64,000 nt of DNA from Providencia rettgeri (GTDB taxonomy: Bacteria; Pseudomonadota; Gammaproteobacteria; Enterobacterales; Enterobacteriaceae), in assembly GCA_900455085.1 (NCBI GenBank), contig UGTZ01000001.1:3192501-3256500 (forward strand). The letters run 5' to 3'. The stretch's first letter is position 1. Each line of letters begins with the position of its first letter. The translations under genes were made by a program, and so were the position numbers. Positions 18,062 through 27,235 of the stretch are shown in pieces. The notes beneath the pieces were generated by a model that did no database searches, was not told the DNA's origin, and worked only from the letters and a program-made list of their open reading frames with translations.

Positions 18062-19447
18062 TTAATTAAAACTAAAAGATCCTCCAGAAGAATAACCACT
18101 ATAACTAAATTCAGGTATACTTGGCATTGAGGGTATTGAGTATTTATCTTCAAATGAGTCCATTGAATTGTTCATTGATGACATATTGTCTCTTAACTGG
18201 CCAATCATATTTTCAAAATGATGGTTATTTCTTATGGTATCTGTAGGGAAGTCTTTAAATCCTGGCGTTCCCGGAAGAACAACACTCGGGCGTTCTAGAT
18301 AATAATTTGTTGGTGTTTCATTATCCTTAAACCTATCAAGTAGGTTTGTTGTACGAGGTGCTAATTGTCTATTCGGTTCGGATTTTGGATAAGTGCTTTC
18401 CAATATCGATTTATCTACCATATTGTGTGGATACTTAATTGGAGGTGTTGACTTGTTGTTTATTGATGGCATATTTCCCCTTAAATCATCAATCATACGA
18501 TCATAATGAGCAACATCTGGTTGATAATTAACTGATGGTGAATCAAATAAGCCTGTTTCTGGTAATATATAGTCAGGTCTTTCTAAATAATATTCAGACA
18601 ATAGATTTTTATGTGTAAATTCCGTTTGGCCACGCCAATCTGTTTGTACTTGAAATGATTCTAAATGTTGTGAAGGATAATCCCAAAATGAAAAACGCTC
18701 TGTTCCTCTATCAATTAAAGGGTTTCCTGTATTATAAATAATTGTATTTATTCTATCCATATTATCTTCTTCTATATGAGATATAATATTTTGATAAGAT
18801 TTCTTGGCTGTAACCACCACGCCATCTACTACATTATCAATATCCAGAACTCGTTTAGTCCAACTATGTATTTTAGGCTGCATATGCGCTGGAGCTTCAT
18901 ATAATGCTCTAAACATTATATCTTTAGTATTTATACTTAATAATATTTCACTTTCTATATCACCTACAGAATTTAAAGCTCTCTGCCAATAACTCTCTCT
19001 TTGTTCTCTAGGTAACACAAAAAATACAGGTTCTAAAGTTCATGCATCAGAAGGAAGATTATAATAAGAAAATACACTACTATGAAATAATTTAGCCTCT
19101 ATGTGATTTATATCACCATAGATTACATCCTTTCCATCTTCAAATCTATTTTTCAGGGTTTGAACATAAGCTATTGCCATATCATAGCGAATACGCTCAA
19201 TTATAAACTCATCTTGCACTCCAATATGCTCTAAAATAGCTTCATCTAAATAATTAAGCGCAAAAGCACCTGAAAGAGAATCACCTTTAACCACACTATT
19301 AGCTAATTTAGCATATCGGTCTCCTTTACTTTCCAAATATTCATACATCAACTTTGGTTCTTTGGTTACGTATAAAATTTTAATTGCATTAGAAACATCA
19401 CTACGAGTTAACTTTAAATCACCCTTTCTAATTTCTTGAGTTCTCAT
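18062..19447 (-). pseudogene. Hypothetical paralog family member with long C-terminal extension, in-frame TGA at codon 136
   Basis: Two open segments, 19040-19447 and 18062-19018, lie in the same frame, separated only by a TGA at 19040-19042 and seven sense codons. The first segment ends NLPSDA; the TGA stands where paralogs have Trp (EGW, HAW, EAW), and the frame continues TLEPVFFVLPREQRESYW, matching the paralogs. So it is one 461-codon gene with TGG changed to TGA, or read through. Unlike its relatives it has no signal peptide. Beyond the shared domain (to about codon 205) is a unique extension of about 250 residues. This contains two copies of a 46-residue repeat and ends in a Gly/Ser/Phe-rich tail. 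AGGAG precedes the ATG. Confidence 0.75.
18167..18592 (-). repeat. Two 46-residue coding repeats in the C-terminal extension
   Basis: Translated segments at 18455-18592 and 18167-18304 both follow the pattern YYLERP-x3-LP...MI-x2-LR-x-NM-x-S-x-NN. They are divergent enough to be an old duplication. The spacer between them is Pro-, Asn- and Lys-rich. Confidence 0.75.
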
Positions 19448-19455
19448 ATTATCTC

Positions 19456-20153
19456 CTAATTTTTAACATGGTCGAGTAAAAAAATGCGTATTTTTTCCCT
19501 CATTATATTGCTATTAGATAATTCTTTAGCATCAAAATAAAATTTAACCTTAGTTCCTATTTCTGGAATCAAAAAATATTGAAAACACTTATGATACTTC
19601 TCATCAATTGGTAACCATTCACACTCAATTAAAAAAATTACTTCATTATTAATTTCCTTCCAATAATATCCTTTTTTATTAAAATACATATCATCTTTAT
19701 GACCAATACTTCTTCGTATTGTTACAGTCACTTCAGTAAAATAAAGATCCAACTCTTCATCATAATATAACTCCCCCTTTCTTTTGAGGTACCCCATATC
19801 TAAATACACGTGTTTTCTATAACTCAAATATTTTTCAGGGTTTCCTTTTAATGGTTCAGCATAAACTTCTATAATTTTAACATCATTACTTACCTCATTA
19901 GATGGTTTCAAATCAGACCAAGACATTCGCATTGGCAGCACTCTAAAATTAGCCTCACACCCTTTTTTATTTTCAATAAACCTTGGGTCAAAATAGCTAT
20001 ACCCTTCATATTCAGCAAATGGAAAAACATACTCGCCAGGAACTTCTATAATATTCTTATTAAACTGCCCACAGACAAAACCGGGGCGGTTCTCGCCATT
20101 TACAATGCAGGAAAATAATAATAACGGTAGAATTAAAAAAAATATAATTTCAT
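19456..20153 (-). pseudogene. Hypothetical lipoprotein, frameshifted in a T8 run in its signal peptide
   Basis: The open frame ending at 19456 extends upstream past its first in-frame start (19941) without a stop to about 20166, but has no start codon there. One frame over, the ATG at 20153 begins MKLYFF and then meets a stop in a run of eight T. Nine T would join them into a classic lipoprotein signal, MKLYFFLILPLLLFSC, and a 232-aa protein. The mature part is polar, with Trp/Tyr-rich beta-type sequence and two further Cys residues. No family recognised. It sits between two members of the paralog family on the same strand, 8 bp before the next gene. The run could be a phase-variable tract or a sequencing error. 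Confidence 0.7.
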
Positions 20154-20212
20154 AATAATTGACACCTTAATACTTATATAACATTTAGTTTTCAAACTTA
20201 TTTAAATGAAAA

Positions 20213-20836
20213 CTATGATTTAGCAGAAGCTAATGTTTTACTCATACGTTCATACCATTTATTAATAATTATTTTCTGTTTTTTAGTGGCCTTCTTTTCC
20301 TTTTCTGACATCACTTTCATCAAGCTGTATATTACCGATAATTCATGGCCACGGTCTCCAGAAGCTGCCATAATTTTTTGCCAATAAAATTCTTTTTCTT
20401 TTTCATCTAATACAGAAAATACCACACCTAAAACCCAAGCTTCTTCGGGTATTTTATTACGTAACATGACCAGATAGTGTATTTCATCTGCTTCTTTATA
20501 AGTCATATCATGAGAGACTTTTTCACCTGTACTCTGTTTCTTCGCTTTTCGCTTCAATACTTGAAGCATTTCTAATGCATGGTCATAATTTATTTTGTCT
20601 ATCAATGTTTTATTAATTGTTTTGTTTTTTTCTTTCATCACCAAATAAAAATAATCTGTTATAACTCGACCAAAAATTGATGAGCCATATTTGTTTTCAT
20701 AGAAATAGCTGTCAATATTCCTTAGTGTTTCGATTGGGTTATAGTCTGCTCTTGAATGATTCATTCCTCCTAGAAATGCCATAATAATTAATATATAAAT
20801 ACGCTTATTTCTTAACACCCCATTAATTAAATTCAT
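20213..20836 (-). CDS. Hypothetical exported protein, paralog family member (copy D, first gene of cluster)
   Basis: The 207-aa product has an N-terminal signal peptide (about residues 8-30, cleavage near SRA-DYN). The rest is helical and Lys/Glu-rich. It shares with the neighbouring genes the segments INYDHALEMLQ, IPEEAWVLGVVFSVL and KWYERMSKTL. The ATG has AAGGAG five bases upstream. It appears to head an operon of five genes running to 16604. Function unknown; a periplasmic immunity or adaptor role is only a guess from the tandem-paralog layout. Confidence 0.72.
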   Translation of the reverse strand: MNLINGVLRNKRIYILIIMAFLGGMNHSRADYNPIETLRNIDSYFYENKYGSSIFGRVITDYFYLVMKEKNKTINKTLIDKINYDHALEMLQVLKRKAKKQSTGEKVSHDMTYKEADEIHYLVMLRNKIPEEAWVLGVVFSVLDEKEKEFYWQKIMAASGDRGHELSVIYSLMKVMSEKEKKATKKQKIIINKWYERMSKTLASAKS

Positions 20837-21261
20837 AAAACTCCTTAGTGAAAAATGAAATATAAAATAAAATTTAACTTATATAAATTTAAAACTTGCA
20901 GCAATATATGATATTTAAAAATATAATTTAACTTTCATTGAATCCGTTTTTTCTCTCTGTAACTGACTAAAAATAAGAAAAAACATGAAAAAATTGAACC
21001 CGCAGAAAAGCTAAACTAACGTTTGAAAACGTAAAAATAACGATGAGACATTCATTATTTGCCTAAGCGTGATCTACCTACCGTAATGCGTATGCCGTTA
21101 TCGGCTTTCATTCCCTTCCGCGCATAAACTCCTTATCATATGCACAATATTTTTCAGTAAATTTTTTAACGCTTTTTTATCATTATTTACTGTACATATT
21201 TGCTGTTTAGCTTAGGATCTACCCTGACTTTGTTGATTAATCGTCCGAAGAGTGATATTTC
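20837..21261. other. Intergenic region between the hypothetical cluster and maeA
   Basis: This 425-bp, very AT-rich stretch separates two divergent units and must contain both promoters. I see no ORF with a ribosome site and no RNA gene. An imperfect ACGTTTGAAAACGT palindrome lies near 21019. Confidence 0.6.
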
Positions 21262-22959
21262 ATGGAACATGAATACGAAACAAAACGCCCTCTCTATATA
21301 CCCTACGCTGGCCCAATTTTGCTTGAGTTCCCTTTACTGAATAAAGGAAGCGCCTTCACAGAAGAAGAGCGCGCAAATTTCAACTTACATGGTTTGCTCC
21401 CTGAGCAAGTTGAAACCATCGAAGAACAAGTTGAACGCGCCTATCGCCAGTTAATTGATTTTAAATCAGATATTGATAAACACATTTACCTGCGTAATAT
21501 TCAAGACACCAACGAAACCTTATTTTATCGCCTTATAGATGCCCACCTGACAGAAGTAATGCCAATTATCTATACCCCAACCGTGGGGGAAGCTTGTGAG
21601 CATTTCTCTGATATTTATCGCCGTGCACGTGGTTTATTTATTTCTTATCCAAACCGTGAATACATCGACGACATGCTGCAAAACGCCACTAAACAAAATG
21701 TGAAAGTGATTGTGGTCACTGATGGTGAACGTATTTTAGGCCTTGGTGACCAAGGTATCGGTGGTATGGGCATCCCAATTGGGAAACTCTCTCTCTATAC
21801 CGCGTGCGGGGGTATCAGCCCTGCTTATACCTTACCTATTGTTATTGACGTAGGAACCAACAACCCACAGCGTCTGAATGACCCTCTGTATATGGGATGG
21901 CGTCACCCACGTATTACTGGTGATGAATACAACGAGTTCCTTGATGAATTTGTTCAGGCAGTTAAACGCCGCTGGCCAAACGTATTATTGCAATTTGAAG
22001 ATTTCGCACAGAAAAATGCGATGCCTTTATTAACCCGTTACCGTGATGAACTATGCTGTTTCAATGATGATATTCAAGGCACCGCGTCAGTTGCATTAGG
22101 TAGTTTAATTGCCGCCAGCCATGCCGCAGGCAGTAAGCTAAGTGACCAACGCGTGACTTTCTTAGGTGCAGGCTCAGCGGGTTGCGGTATCGCAGAACAA
22201 ATTATCGCTCAAATGAAATCTGAAGGGTTAAGCGACGAAGAAGCGCGTTCTCGCATTTATATGGTTGATCGTTTTGGTTTATTAACCGATAAACTGCCTA
22301 ATTTACTCGATTTCCAAGCCAAATTAACCCAAAGCAGTGGAAATTTAACCGACTGGGATGTTAACAGTGACTCAATTTCACTGTTAGATGTCGTACGCAA
22401 TGCCAAACCAACCATATTGATTGGTGTGTCTGGCCAAGCTGGGTTATTCACAGAAGAAATCATTAAAGAGATGCATAAGCACTGTGAACGCCCTATTGTG
22501 ATGCCGTTATCTAACCCAACATCACGTGTTGAAGCTCGCCCTGAAGACATTATCAATTGGACTGATGGCAAGGCCTTAGTCGCAACAGGAAGTCCATTTA
22601 GCCCAGTGTCTTACAAAGACCAAGTGTTCCCAATTGCACAATGTAACAACTCCTATATCTTCCCGGGTATTGGTCTTGGTGTGATTGCCTCTGGTGCTAA
22701 ACGTGTCACTGATGGCATGTTAATGGCTGCCAGCCGTGCTCTCGCCAGCTGTTCGCCACTAGCCAAAAATGGCGAAGGTGCGCTATTGCCTCTACTGTCT
22801 GATATCCAAGATGTTTCACGCATTATTGCTAAACAAGTGGCAAAAGAAGCACAAGTTCAAGGTGTGGCAACGGTCACTTCGGATAGCGCGCTTGATGAAG
22901 CTATTGAACGCAATTTCTGGAAGCCTGAGTACCGTACCTATAAACGAACTTCGTTTTAA
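21262..22959 (+). CDS. maeA: NAD-dependent malic enzyme (oxaloacetate-decarboxylating)
   Basis: MaeA oxidatively decarboxylates malate to pyruvate and CO2 with NAD+. The 565-aa length equals E. coli MaeA. Visible motifs are YTPTVGEAC near residue 104, the metal site FEDFAQKNA and FNDDIQGTASV, and the dinucleotide fold LGAGSAGCGIAEQ near 312. It stands alone as a transcription unit. This gene is not between cdd and sanA in E. coli, so it is part of the rearranged block here. Confidence 0.97.
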   Translation: MEHEYETKRPLYIPYAGPILLEFPLLNKGSAFTEEERANFNLHGLLPEQVETIEEQVERAYRQLIDFKSDIDKHIYLRNIQDTNETLFYRLIDAHLTEVMPIIYTPTVGEACEHFSDIYRRARGLFISYPNREYIDDMLQNATKQNVKVIVVTDGERILGLGDQGIGGMGIPIGKLSLYTACGGISPAYTLPIVIDVGTNNPQRLNDPLYMGWRHPRITGDEYNEFLDEFVQAVKRRWPNVLLQFEDFAQKNAMPLLTRYRDELCCFNDDIQGTASVALGSLIAASHAAGSKLSDQRVTFLGAGSAGCGIAEQIIAQMKSEGLSDEEARSRIYMVDRFGLLTDKLPNLLDFQAKLTQSSGNLTDWDVNSDSISLLDVVRNAKPTILIGVSGQAGLFTEEIIKEMHKHCERPIVMPLSNPTSRVEARPEDIINWTDGKALVATGSPFSPVSYKDQVFPIAQCNNSYIFPGIGLGVIASGAKRVTDGMLMAASRALASCSPLAKNGEGALLPLLSDIQDVSRIIAKQVAKEAQVQGVATVTSDSALDEAIERNFWKPEYRTYKRTSF

Positions 22960-22998
22960 TTTGTCATAATGACGTTGAAAGGAGCTCTTAGAGCTCCT

Positions 22999-23062
22999 GA
23001 GGTTGTTGACAAAGCGGGATAAAAGCGTGGTTTTTCCCGCTTTGTGTTATCAGCCGAAAATC
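22999..23062 (+). repeat. 64-bp dispersed palindromic repeat, copy 2
   Basis: Reverse-complement copy of 5330-5393 (62 of 64 identical). The 10-bp stem arms are at 23010-23019 and 23035-23044. It lies 40 bp after the maeA stop. A GGAGCTC/GAGCTCC hairpin (22981-22997) sits immediately before it. Confidence 0.85.
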
Positions 23063-23096
23063 AATAAATTGATTTTCAAAACCTATCAGACTTGCT

Positions 23097-23117
23097 GCTC
23101 TTTAGAGCTCTTTTTTT
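23097..23117 (+). terminator. Probable terminator downstream of maeA
   Basis: GCTCT/AGAGC stem followed by TC and seven T. It is separated from maeA by the dispersed repeat. Confidence 0.6.
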
Positions 23118-23228
23118 GTTTTTTATGACCCCTACAAAATGATATCTGCATTCTCAGATAATGATAAATTGCGCTAAACAAATCACTTATTTAAGATAAC
23201 GGCCATGACTGATTAATAGGACATTTAC

Positions 23229-24110
23229 ATGACTGGCGACCTCAATACTGCTATTCCACAGAAACCTAAGTTTTCCCTATGGGCAATAGCCCTAACGCTT
23301 TTTATTGCAGTACTGAATATTGTTATTTATTTTTACCAGCTCAATTATGCCGCCCCACTCGATTCCCAAGAAAATAACTTATTGTTATTTGGTGCCAATG
23401 TTTACCAACTTTCATTAACGGGGGATTGGTGGCGTTATCCAGTCAGTATGGTATTGCACTCAGGTGGTATGCACCTTGCTTTAAATACATTGGCCTTGTT
23501 TGTTATTGGGATTGAATGCGAACGTACCTATGGAAAATTTAGAATGCTCGCGATATACCTATTTTCAGGTATTGGCGCCGCATTTTTTAGTGCTTATTGG
23601 CAATATAGCGAAGCCATTAAGGAAACAGCAAGTCGAGCATCAATGAATGCATGGAACAGTTTATATTTACCTGATAACACAGTGTATATTACTGTTGGCA
23701 TTGGTGCATCTGGTGCCATTATGGGGTTAGCTGCGGCTTCTGTCATTGATTTATTAAAAAGAATTAATCACCCCAACCTTTCTCTTGAAGAACGAAACCA
23801 ATTAAAACGCCCGCTATATAATATTATTGGGATGATTGCGTTAACTCTTATCAATGGTTTGCAGTCAGGTATTGATAACGCAGCTCATATTGGTGGCGCA
23901 ATACTCGGTGCGGTTATCAGTGGCGCTTTTGTACTTGCCCCCCATGCAACAGCTCGAGCAAAACTGCTGTCTAGTGGCTTAATTGTACTTATAGCCGCCG
24001 CCTTACTCACTATTACACTCAGCCAGTTTTCTTCCTTACAAGACGAAGACCTAAACTATGAGCGCCAATTTATTTACCAAGAAATGACAAAAGAGCTTAA
24101 TCAGCGATAA
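23229..24110 (+). CDS. aarA: Rhomboid intramembrane serine protease, AarA homolog
   Basis: This 293-aa inner membrane protease has about seven hydrophobic segments. The catalytic dyad is Ser161 in GIGASGAIMG and His220 in DNAAHIGGA, with the conserved loop-1 segment GDWWRYPVSM and HLALNTLALF. From memory it resembles Providencia stuartii AarA along its whole length, including GIECER-YGKF and the C-terminal FIYQE. P. stuartii AarA trims a short N-terminal extension from TatA, activating twin-arginine export and the release of an extracellular signal. The tatA gene is not in this window. Monocistronic. Confidence 0.88.
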   Translation: MTGDLNTAIPQKPKFSLWAIALTLFIAVLNIVIYFYQLNYAAPLDSQENNLLLFGANVYQLSLTGDWWRYPVSMVLHSGGMHLALNTLALFVIGIECERTYGKFRMLAIYLFSGIGAAFFSAYWQYSEAIKETASRASMNAWNSLYLPDNTVYITVGIGASGAIMGLAAASVIDLLKRINHPNLSLEERNQLKRPLYNIIGMIALTLINGLQSGIDNAAHIGGAILGAVISGAFVLAPHATARAKLLSSGLIVLIAAALLTITLSQFSSLQDEDLNYERQFIYQEMTKELNQR

Positions 24111-24174
24111 ACACACCGTTTTTAGTGAAGAGTCAGTCCTATTATTAACAACATCAATAATAGGACTCATGACC

Positions 24175-24957
24175 CTAGAAGGTGAATAAATTCATTGTCA
24201 TCATTACTGCACTACAGGTAATTAATAACAATGTAATGTATTGAAAGGTGCGTTCAGATAAACGGATCAGTAAATATTTAGCCAGTGGCATCACAATCAA
24301 TGCCCCTGCACACAATATCAGCGCCAATTTTAAATCCGTATAGCCATCTTGCGCATAAGCTAAAGCAGAGGAACCGGATAACACGGTTGTTACAAAAATC
24401 GATGTGCCAATTGCTTGCTTAATATTTAGTTGCATATAGCGCAATAACATAGGGAGAACAACCACCCCACCACCAACACCCGTTGCACCAAGTACAACAC
24501 CCGCCAAGATAGCTGGCACAGCCATGGATTTTAGCTGGTCCCCTTTCGCCGTTTCTTGTTTGATGATCGAAACAAAAAACATTCGCTGAATAAATAAATA
24601 GAGCGAAAAAATAATGGCAGCAGCCACTAAGAGATTAATCCCCCACTCAACTTGTTTTTCATACCCCGGTAACCCCCCCAGCCATGTCACAAACAAACTA
24701 GAGAGAAAGGTGCTCGGTAACATAATCGCTAACACAATCATTGCCCCTTTAAAGGGAATATTGCCTAGTCGAAAATGCATATAAGAAGAAGAAACCTTCA
24801 TTAACATCGAAAGAAAATTGGCAGTGGCTACCGCCGCTAATGCATTTAGCCCAAAAAAATAGGTCAGTATCGGTAATACAATCACACCACCACCGACACC
24901 CGTTGTGCTAATAATCAGCCCAATCAGTGCACCTATCGCTAACTCCGTTACAATCAT
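24175..24957 (-). CDS. TSUP (TauE/SafE) family permease in the mur operon
   Basis: The 260-aa product is almost entirely membrane helices, about eight in two homologous halves. Each half carries the TSUP motif: GLIISTTGVGGGVIVLP near residue 14 and GVVLGATGVGGGVVVLP near 155. The ATG is at 24957, the last base of the murR stop, so the genes are translationally coupled. TSUP proteins move sulfur compounds and small organic acids across the inner membrane. As the last gene after murQ-murP-murR it may handle a product of MurNAc breakdown, such as the D-lactate released by MurQ; this is inference. Confidence 0.85.
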   Translation of the reverse strand: MIVTELAIGALIGLIISTTGVGGGVIVLPILTYFFGLNALAAVATANFLSMLMKVSSSYMHFRLGNIPFKGAMIVLAIMLPSTFLSSLFVTWLGGLPGYEKQVEWGINLLVAAAIIFSLYLFIQRMFFVSIIKQETAKGDQLKSMAVPAILAGVVLGATGVGGGVVVLPMLLRYMQLNIKQAIGTSIFVTTVLSGSSALAYAQDGYTDLKLALILCAGALIVMPLAKYLLIRLSERTFQYITLLLITCSAVMMTMNLFTF

Positions 24958-25802
24958 TAACTCTTGCCTTGTATCAGTGCTCGTCGCCCTTTTTGTAATG
25001 CTTCATTTGCATCACTATCTGCTAACGTGAGGTATTTAAAAAATAATGTATCGAAAGTAATCATCTGTAACACTTGGGGGGTGATGATGCCTAATTGGGA
25101 GTGTTGCTCATCATAAAAATAAGGCAAGGCGAAGTCCGCTAACTTCATCGCTTCATCTTGGCCAAAACGCGTCAGTGCGACTGTCGGGCATCCGGTTTCT
25201 TTTGCAGAACGAAGCATACTATTGATTTCTTGAGTATTTCCGCGTGCCGTTACCGCAATAGCAAGGTCTTCTGGCCCCAAATTTGCCGAGTAACTTAGCT
25301 GAACATGCAAATCATAACTAAACAGTGCATGTTTATTAATGCGAATTAATTTATGGAAAATATCACTGGCAACAATAGCTGAAGACCCGACACCAAACAG
25401 CACAATACGTTTGGCCTGGTACATTTTTTGCGCAATCGTATCCACAACTGGTGGTTCAAGCAGATCCAGTGATTTTTCAATAGCCGAAATAAACATGTGC
25501 CCCGTTTTAGCGATAATCTGAGAAGTATCATCGTGGCGACTCAGATTACCGTATAGGCTTTCGGCTTTGTGTTGTTTCTCATCCGACAAATAATCGACTT
25601 TAAATTCAGGATAGCCACGGTACCCCATTTGACGTGAAAAGCGGATAACAGATGCACTACTTACCCCAGCCGCCTGCGCCAACTCCGCTGCATTCATCGC
25701 GATAAGACTTTCGCGGTTATCCAGCAAAAAGGTGGCAATACGTTGTTCTGTGCCTTTACCGCGTGTCTGCAAGCTTTCCAGTTTTACCGTCAGTGTCGAC
25801 AT
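24957..25802 (-). CDS. murR: MurR-like RpiR family transcriptional regulator
   Basis: The 281-aa protein has an N-terminal RpiR-type helix-turn-helix (about 1-77, with AAGVSSASVIRFSRQMGY) and a C-terminal SIS sugar-phosphate domain (about 120-260, with FGVGSSAIVA and TARGNTQEI). E. coli MurR represses murQP and responds to MurNAc 6-phosphate. There murR is divergent from murQ; here it is the third gene of the same operon, 15 bp after murP. MurR is inferred from context; within the family, paralogs sensing other sugars exist. Confidence 0.82.
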   Translation of the reverse strand: MSTLTVKLESLQTRGKGTEQRIATFLLDNRESLIAMNAAELAQAAGVSSASVIRFSRQMGYRGYPEFKVDYLSDEKQHKAESLYGNLSRHDDTSQIIAKTGHMFISAIEKSLDLLEPPVVDTIAQKMYQAKRIVLFGVGSSAIVASDIFHKLIRINKHALFSYDLHVQLSYSANLGPEDLAIAVTARGNTQEINSMLRSAKETGCPTVALTRFGQDEAMKLADFALPYFYDEQHSQLGIITPQVLQMITFDTLFFKYLTLADSDANEALQKGRRALIQGKS

Positions 25803-25817
25803 GGCTTTTCCTTCTAA

Positions 25818-27179
25818 TTATTTTTCTGGATCAGTGAAGCCTATTATCATACTGGCAATGAACCCGACAATCCATGCACCTGCAACAGCAATTAAGAAAT
25901 CCAATATTTGGCCATCACCCACTAATGGAATTAATGATAACCCGGCAGTACCAAATGGAATGATGATCCCGACATGGAAGAACGCCATTAATGCGCCGCC
26001 AGCTGCGCCACCAATACAACCTGCAATGAATGGTTTACCTAATGGTAATGACACACCAAATAAAAGTGGTTCACCGACACCAAAAATACCCACAGGTAAC
26101 GCACCGACTAATGTTTTCTTCAAGCGTTGGTTTTTGGTTTTTAAATAAACCCAGAAACATGAACCCACTTGCCCCATTCCCCCCATAGCTAAAATTGGGA
26201 ACAAGTAATTCAGACCAAAAGTTTGTAAAATTTCAGCGTGAATTGGGATCAAACCTTGATGTAAACCCGTTAGTAATAAAAATAAGAAGCTTCCCCCCAA
26301 GATACCGCCAGTCGCCACGGCACCACCGCCACTATTTAATAAAGCGACAGAAACACCTTGCGCTAAAATTTGATTTAAGTAATGCCCTGCAGGTTGGAAC
26401 ACTACAATTGCCACCATCGCTGAGACTAAAATGGTCACAAATGGCGTCACGATGAGGTCTAAGCTTTCTTTAATGATACTTCTAAACCACACTTCAAATT
26501 TAGAAGAGAAAACGACCACCATAAGCACTGCAAAAATTCCCCCACTACCCGGGACTAACTTCGAGCCAAATAAGGTGATATCCGCTAAACCTGGCATTGA
26601 AAGTAATCCAGCCATGACCGCACCAATTGAGGTAGATGCACCAAGCTCTTTCGCAGTATTCACCCCAATCATAATTGAAAGATAAACAAAGACTGCACTA
26701 CCAATCAATTTTAATAACTTAAATAATTCAGGGAATTGTTCAACAACGCCTGGTGCCACTAAACGCACAATATTGATCAGCCCCATAATCAAACCACAAC
26801 CAATCAGTGCAGGAATGGTTGGAACAAAAATGGCGGCCAACGTATTTAGCATACGTCGTATGGAAAATGCTTTTTTCTCTGCTGGTGCTGCACTTTCCGT
26901 TGTTGCAGAGGTACTACCTTGCATGCGTTTGTTCATCACCGAAAAGACTTTCGCTGCGGTTCCCATTCCAACAATCACTTGTTGTTGCTCACCATTGAAA
27001 ATAACGCCTTTTACACCCTCAATTTGTTTCAAAGCTTCAGCATCGAATTTACTGTTATCTTTTAAAACTAAACGGATACGCGTCATACAGTGAGTTAATG
27101 TTGCCACGTTCTCAAAGCCGCCCGCATATTTTTCTATTTCTCTGGCGAGTACTTCCAGATGTTCTATCTTATTAGCCAT
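25818..27179 (-). CDS. murP: PTS EIIBC component, N-acetylmuramic acid-specific
   Basis: The 453-aa protein joins an EIIB domain (phospho-acceptor Cys31 in LTHCMTRIRLVL) to a ten-helix EIIC domain with the sugar-site motif GVGEPLLFGV. It lacks EIIA and so must use the soluble EIIA-Glc, as E. coli MurP (474 aa) does. It imports MurNAc and phosphorylates it to MurNAc 6-phosphate. It follows murQ by 56 bp, as in the E. coli murQP order. Confidence 0.9.
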   Translation of the reverse strand: MANKIEHLEVLAREIEKYAGGFENVATLTHCMTRIRLVLKDNSKFDAEALKQIEGVKGVIFNGEQQQVIVGMGTAAKVFSVMNKRMQGSTSATTESAAPAEKKAFSIRRMLNTLAAIFVPTIPALIGCGLIMGLINIVRLVAPGVVEQFPELFKLLKLIGSAVFVYLSIMIGVNTAKELGASTSIGAVMAGLLSMPGLADITLFGSKLVPGSGGIFAVLMVVVFSSKFEVWFRSIIKESLDLIVTPFVTILVSAMVAIVVFQPAGHYLNQILAQGVSVALLNSGGGAVATGGILGGSFLFLLLTGLHQGLIPIHAEILQTFGLNYLFPILAMGGMGQVGSCFWVYLKTKNQRLKKTLVGALPVGIFGVGEPLLFGVSLPLGKPFIAGCIGGAAGGALMAFFHVGIIIPFGTAGLSLIPLVGDGQILDFLIAVAGAWIVGFIASMIIGFTDPEK

Positions 27180-27235
27180 ATGATTCCCCTGATGTTGACT
27201 GAGCCAGTAAACCCGCTCTTCATCACGCTATCCCA

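Noticed and set aside
18167..18592. CRISPR-like or direct DNA repeats in the hypothetical cluster
   Set aside because: The repetition is at the protein level, only two copies, and too divergent in DNA for a CRISPR array.
19040..19042. TGA as selenocysteine codon
   Set aside because: Relatives have Trp, not Cys, at this position and no SECIS-like hairpin is evident directly downstream.
16604..20836. Prophage or integron origin of the AT-rich cluster
   Set aside because: No integrase, tRNA attachment site, terminal repeats or phage structural genes are present at either side.
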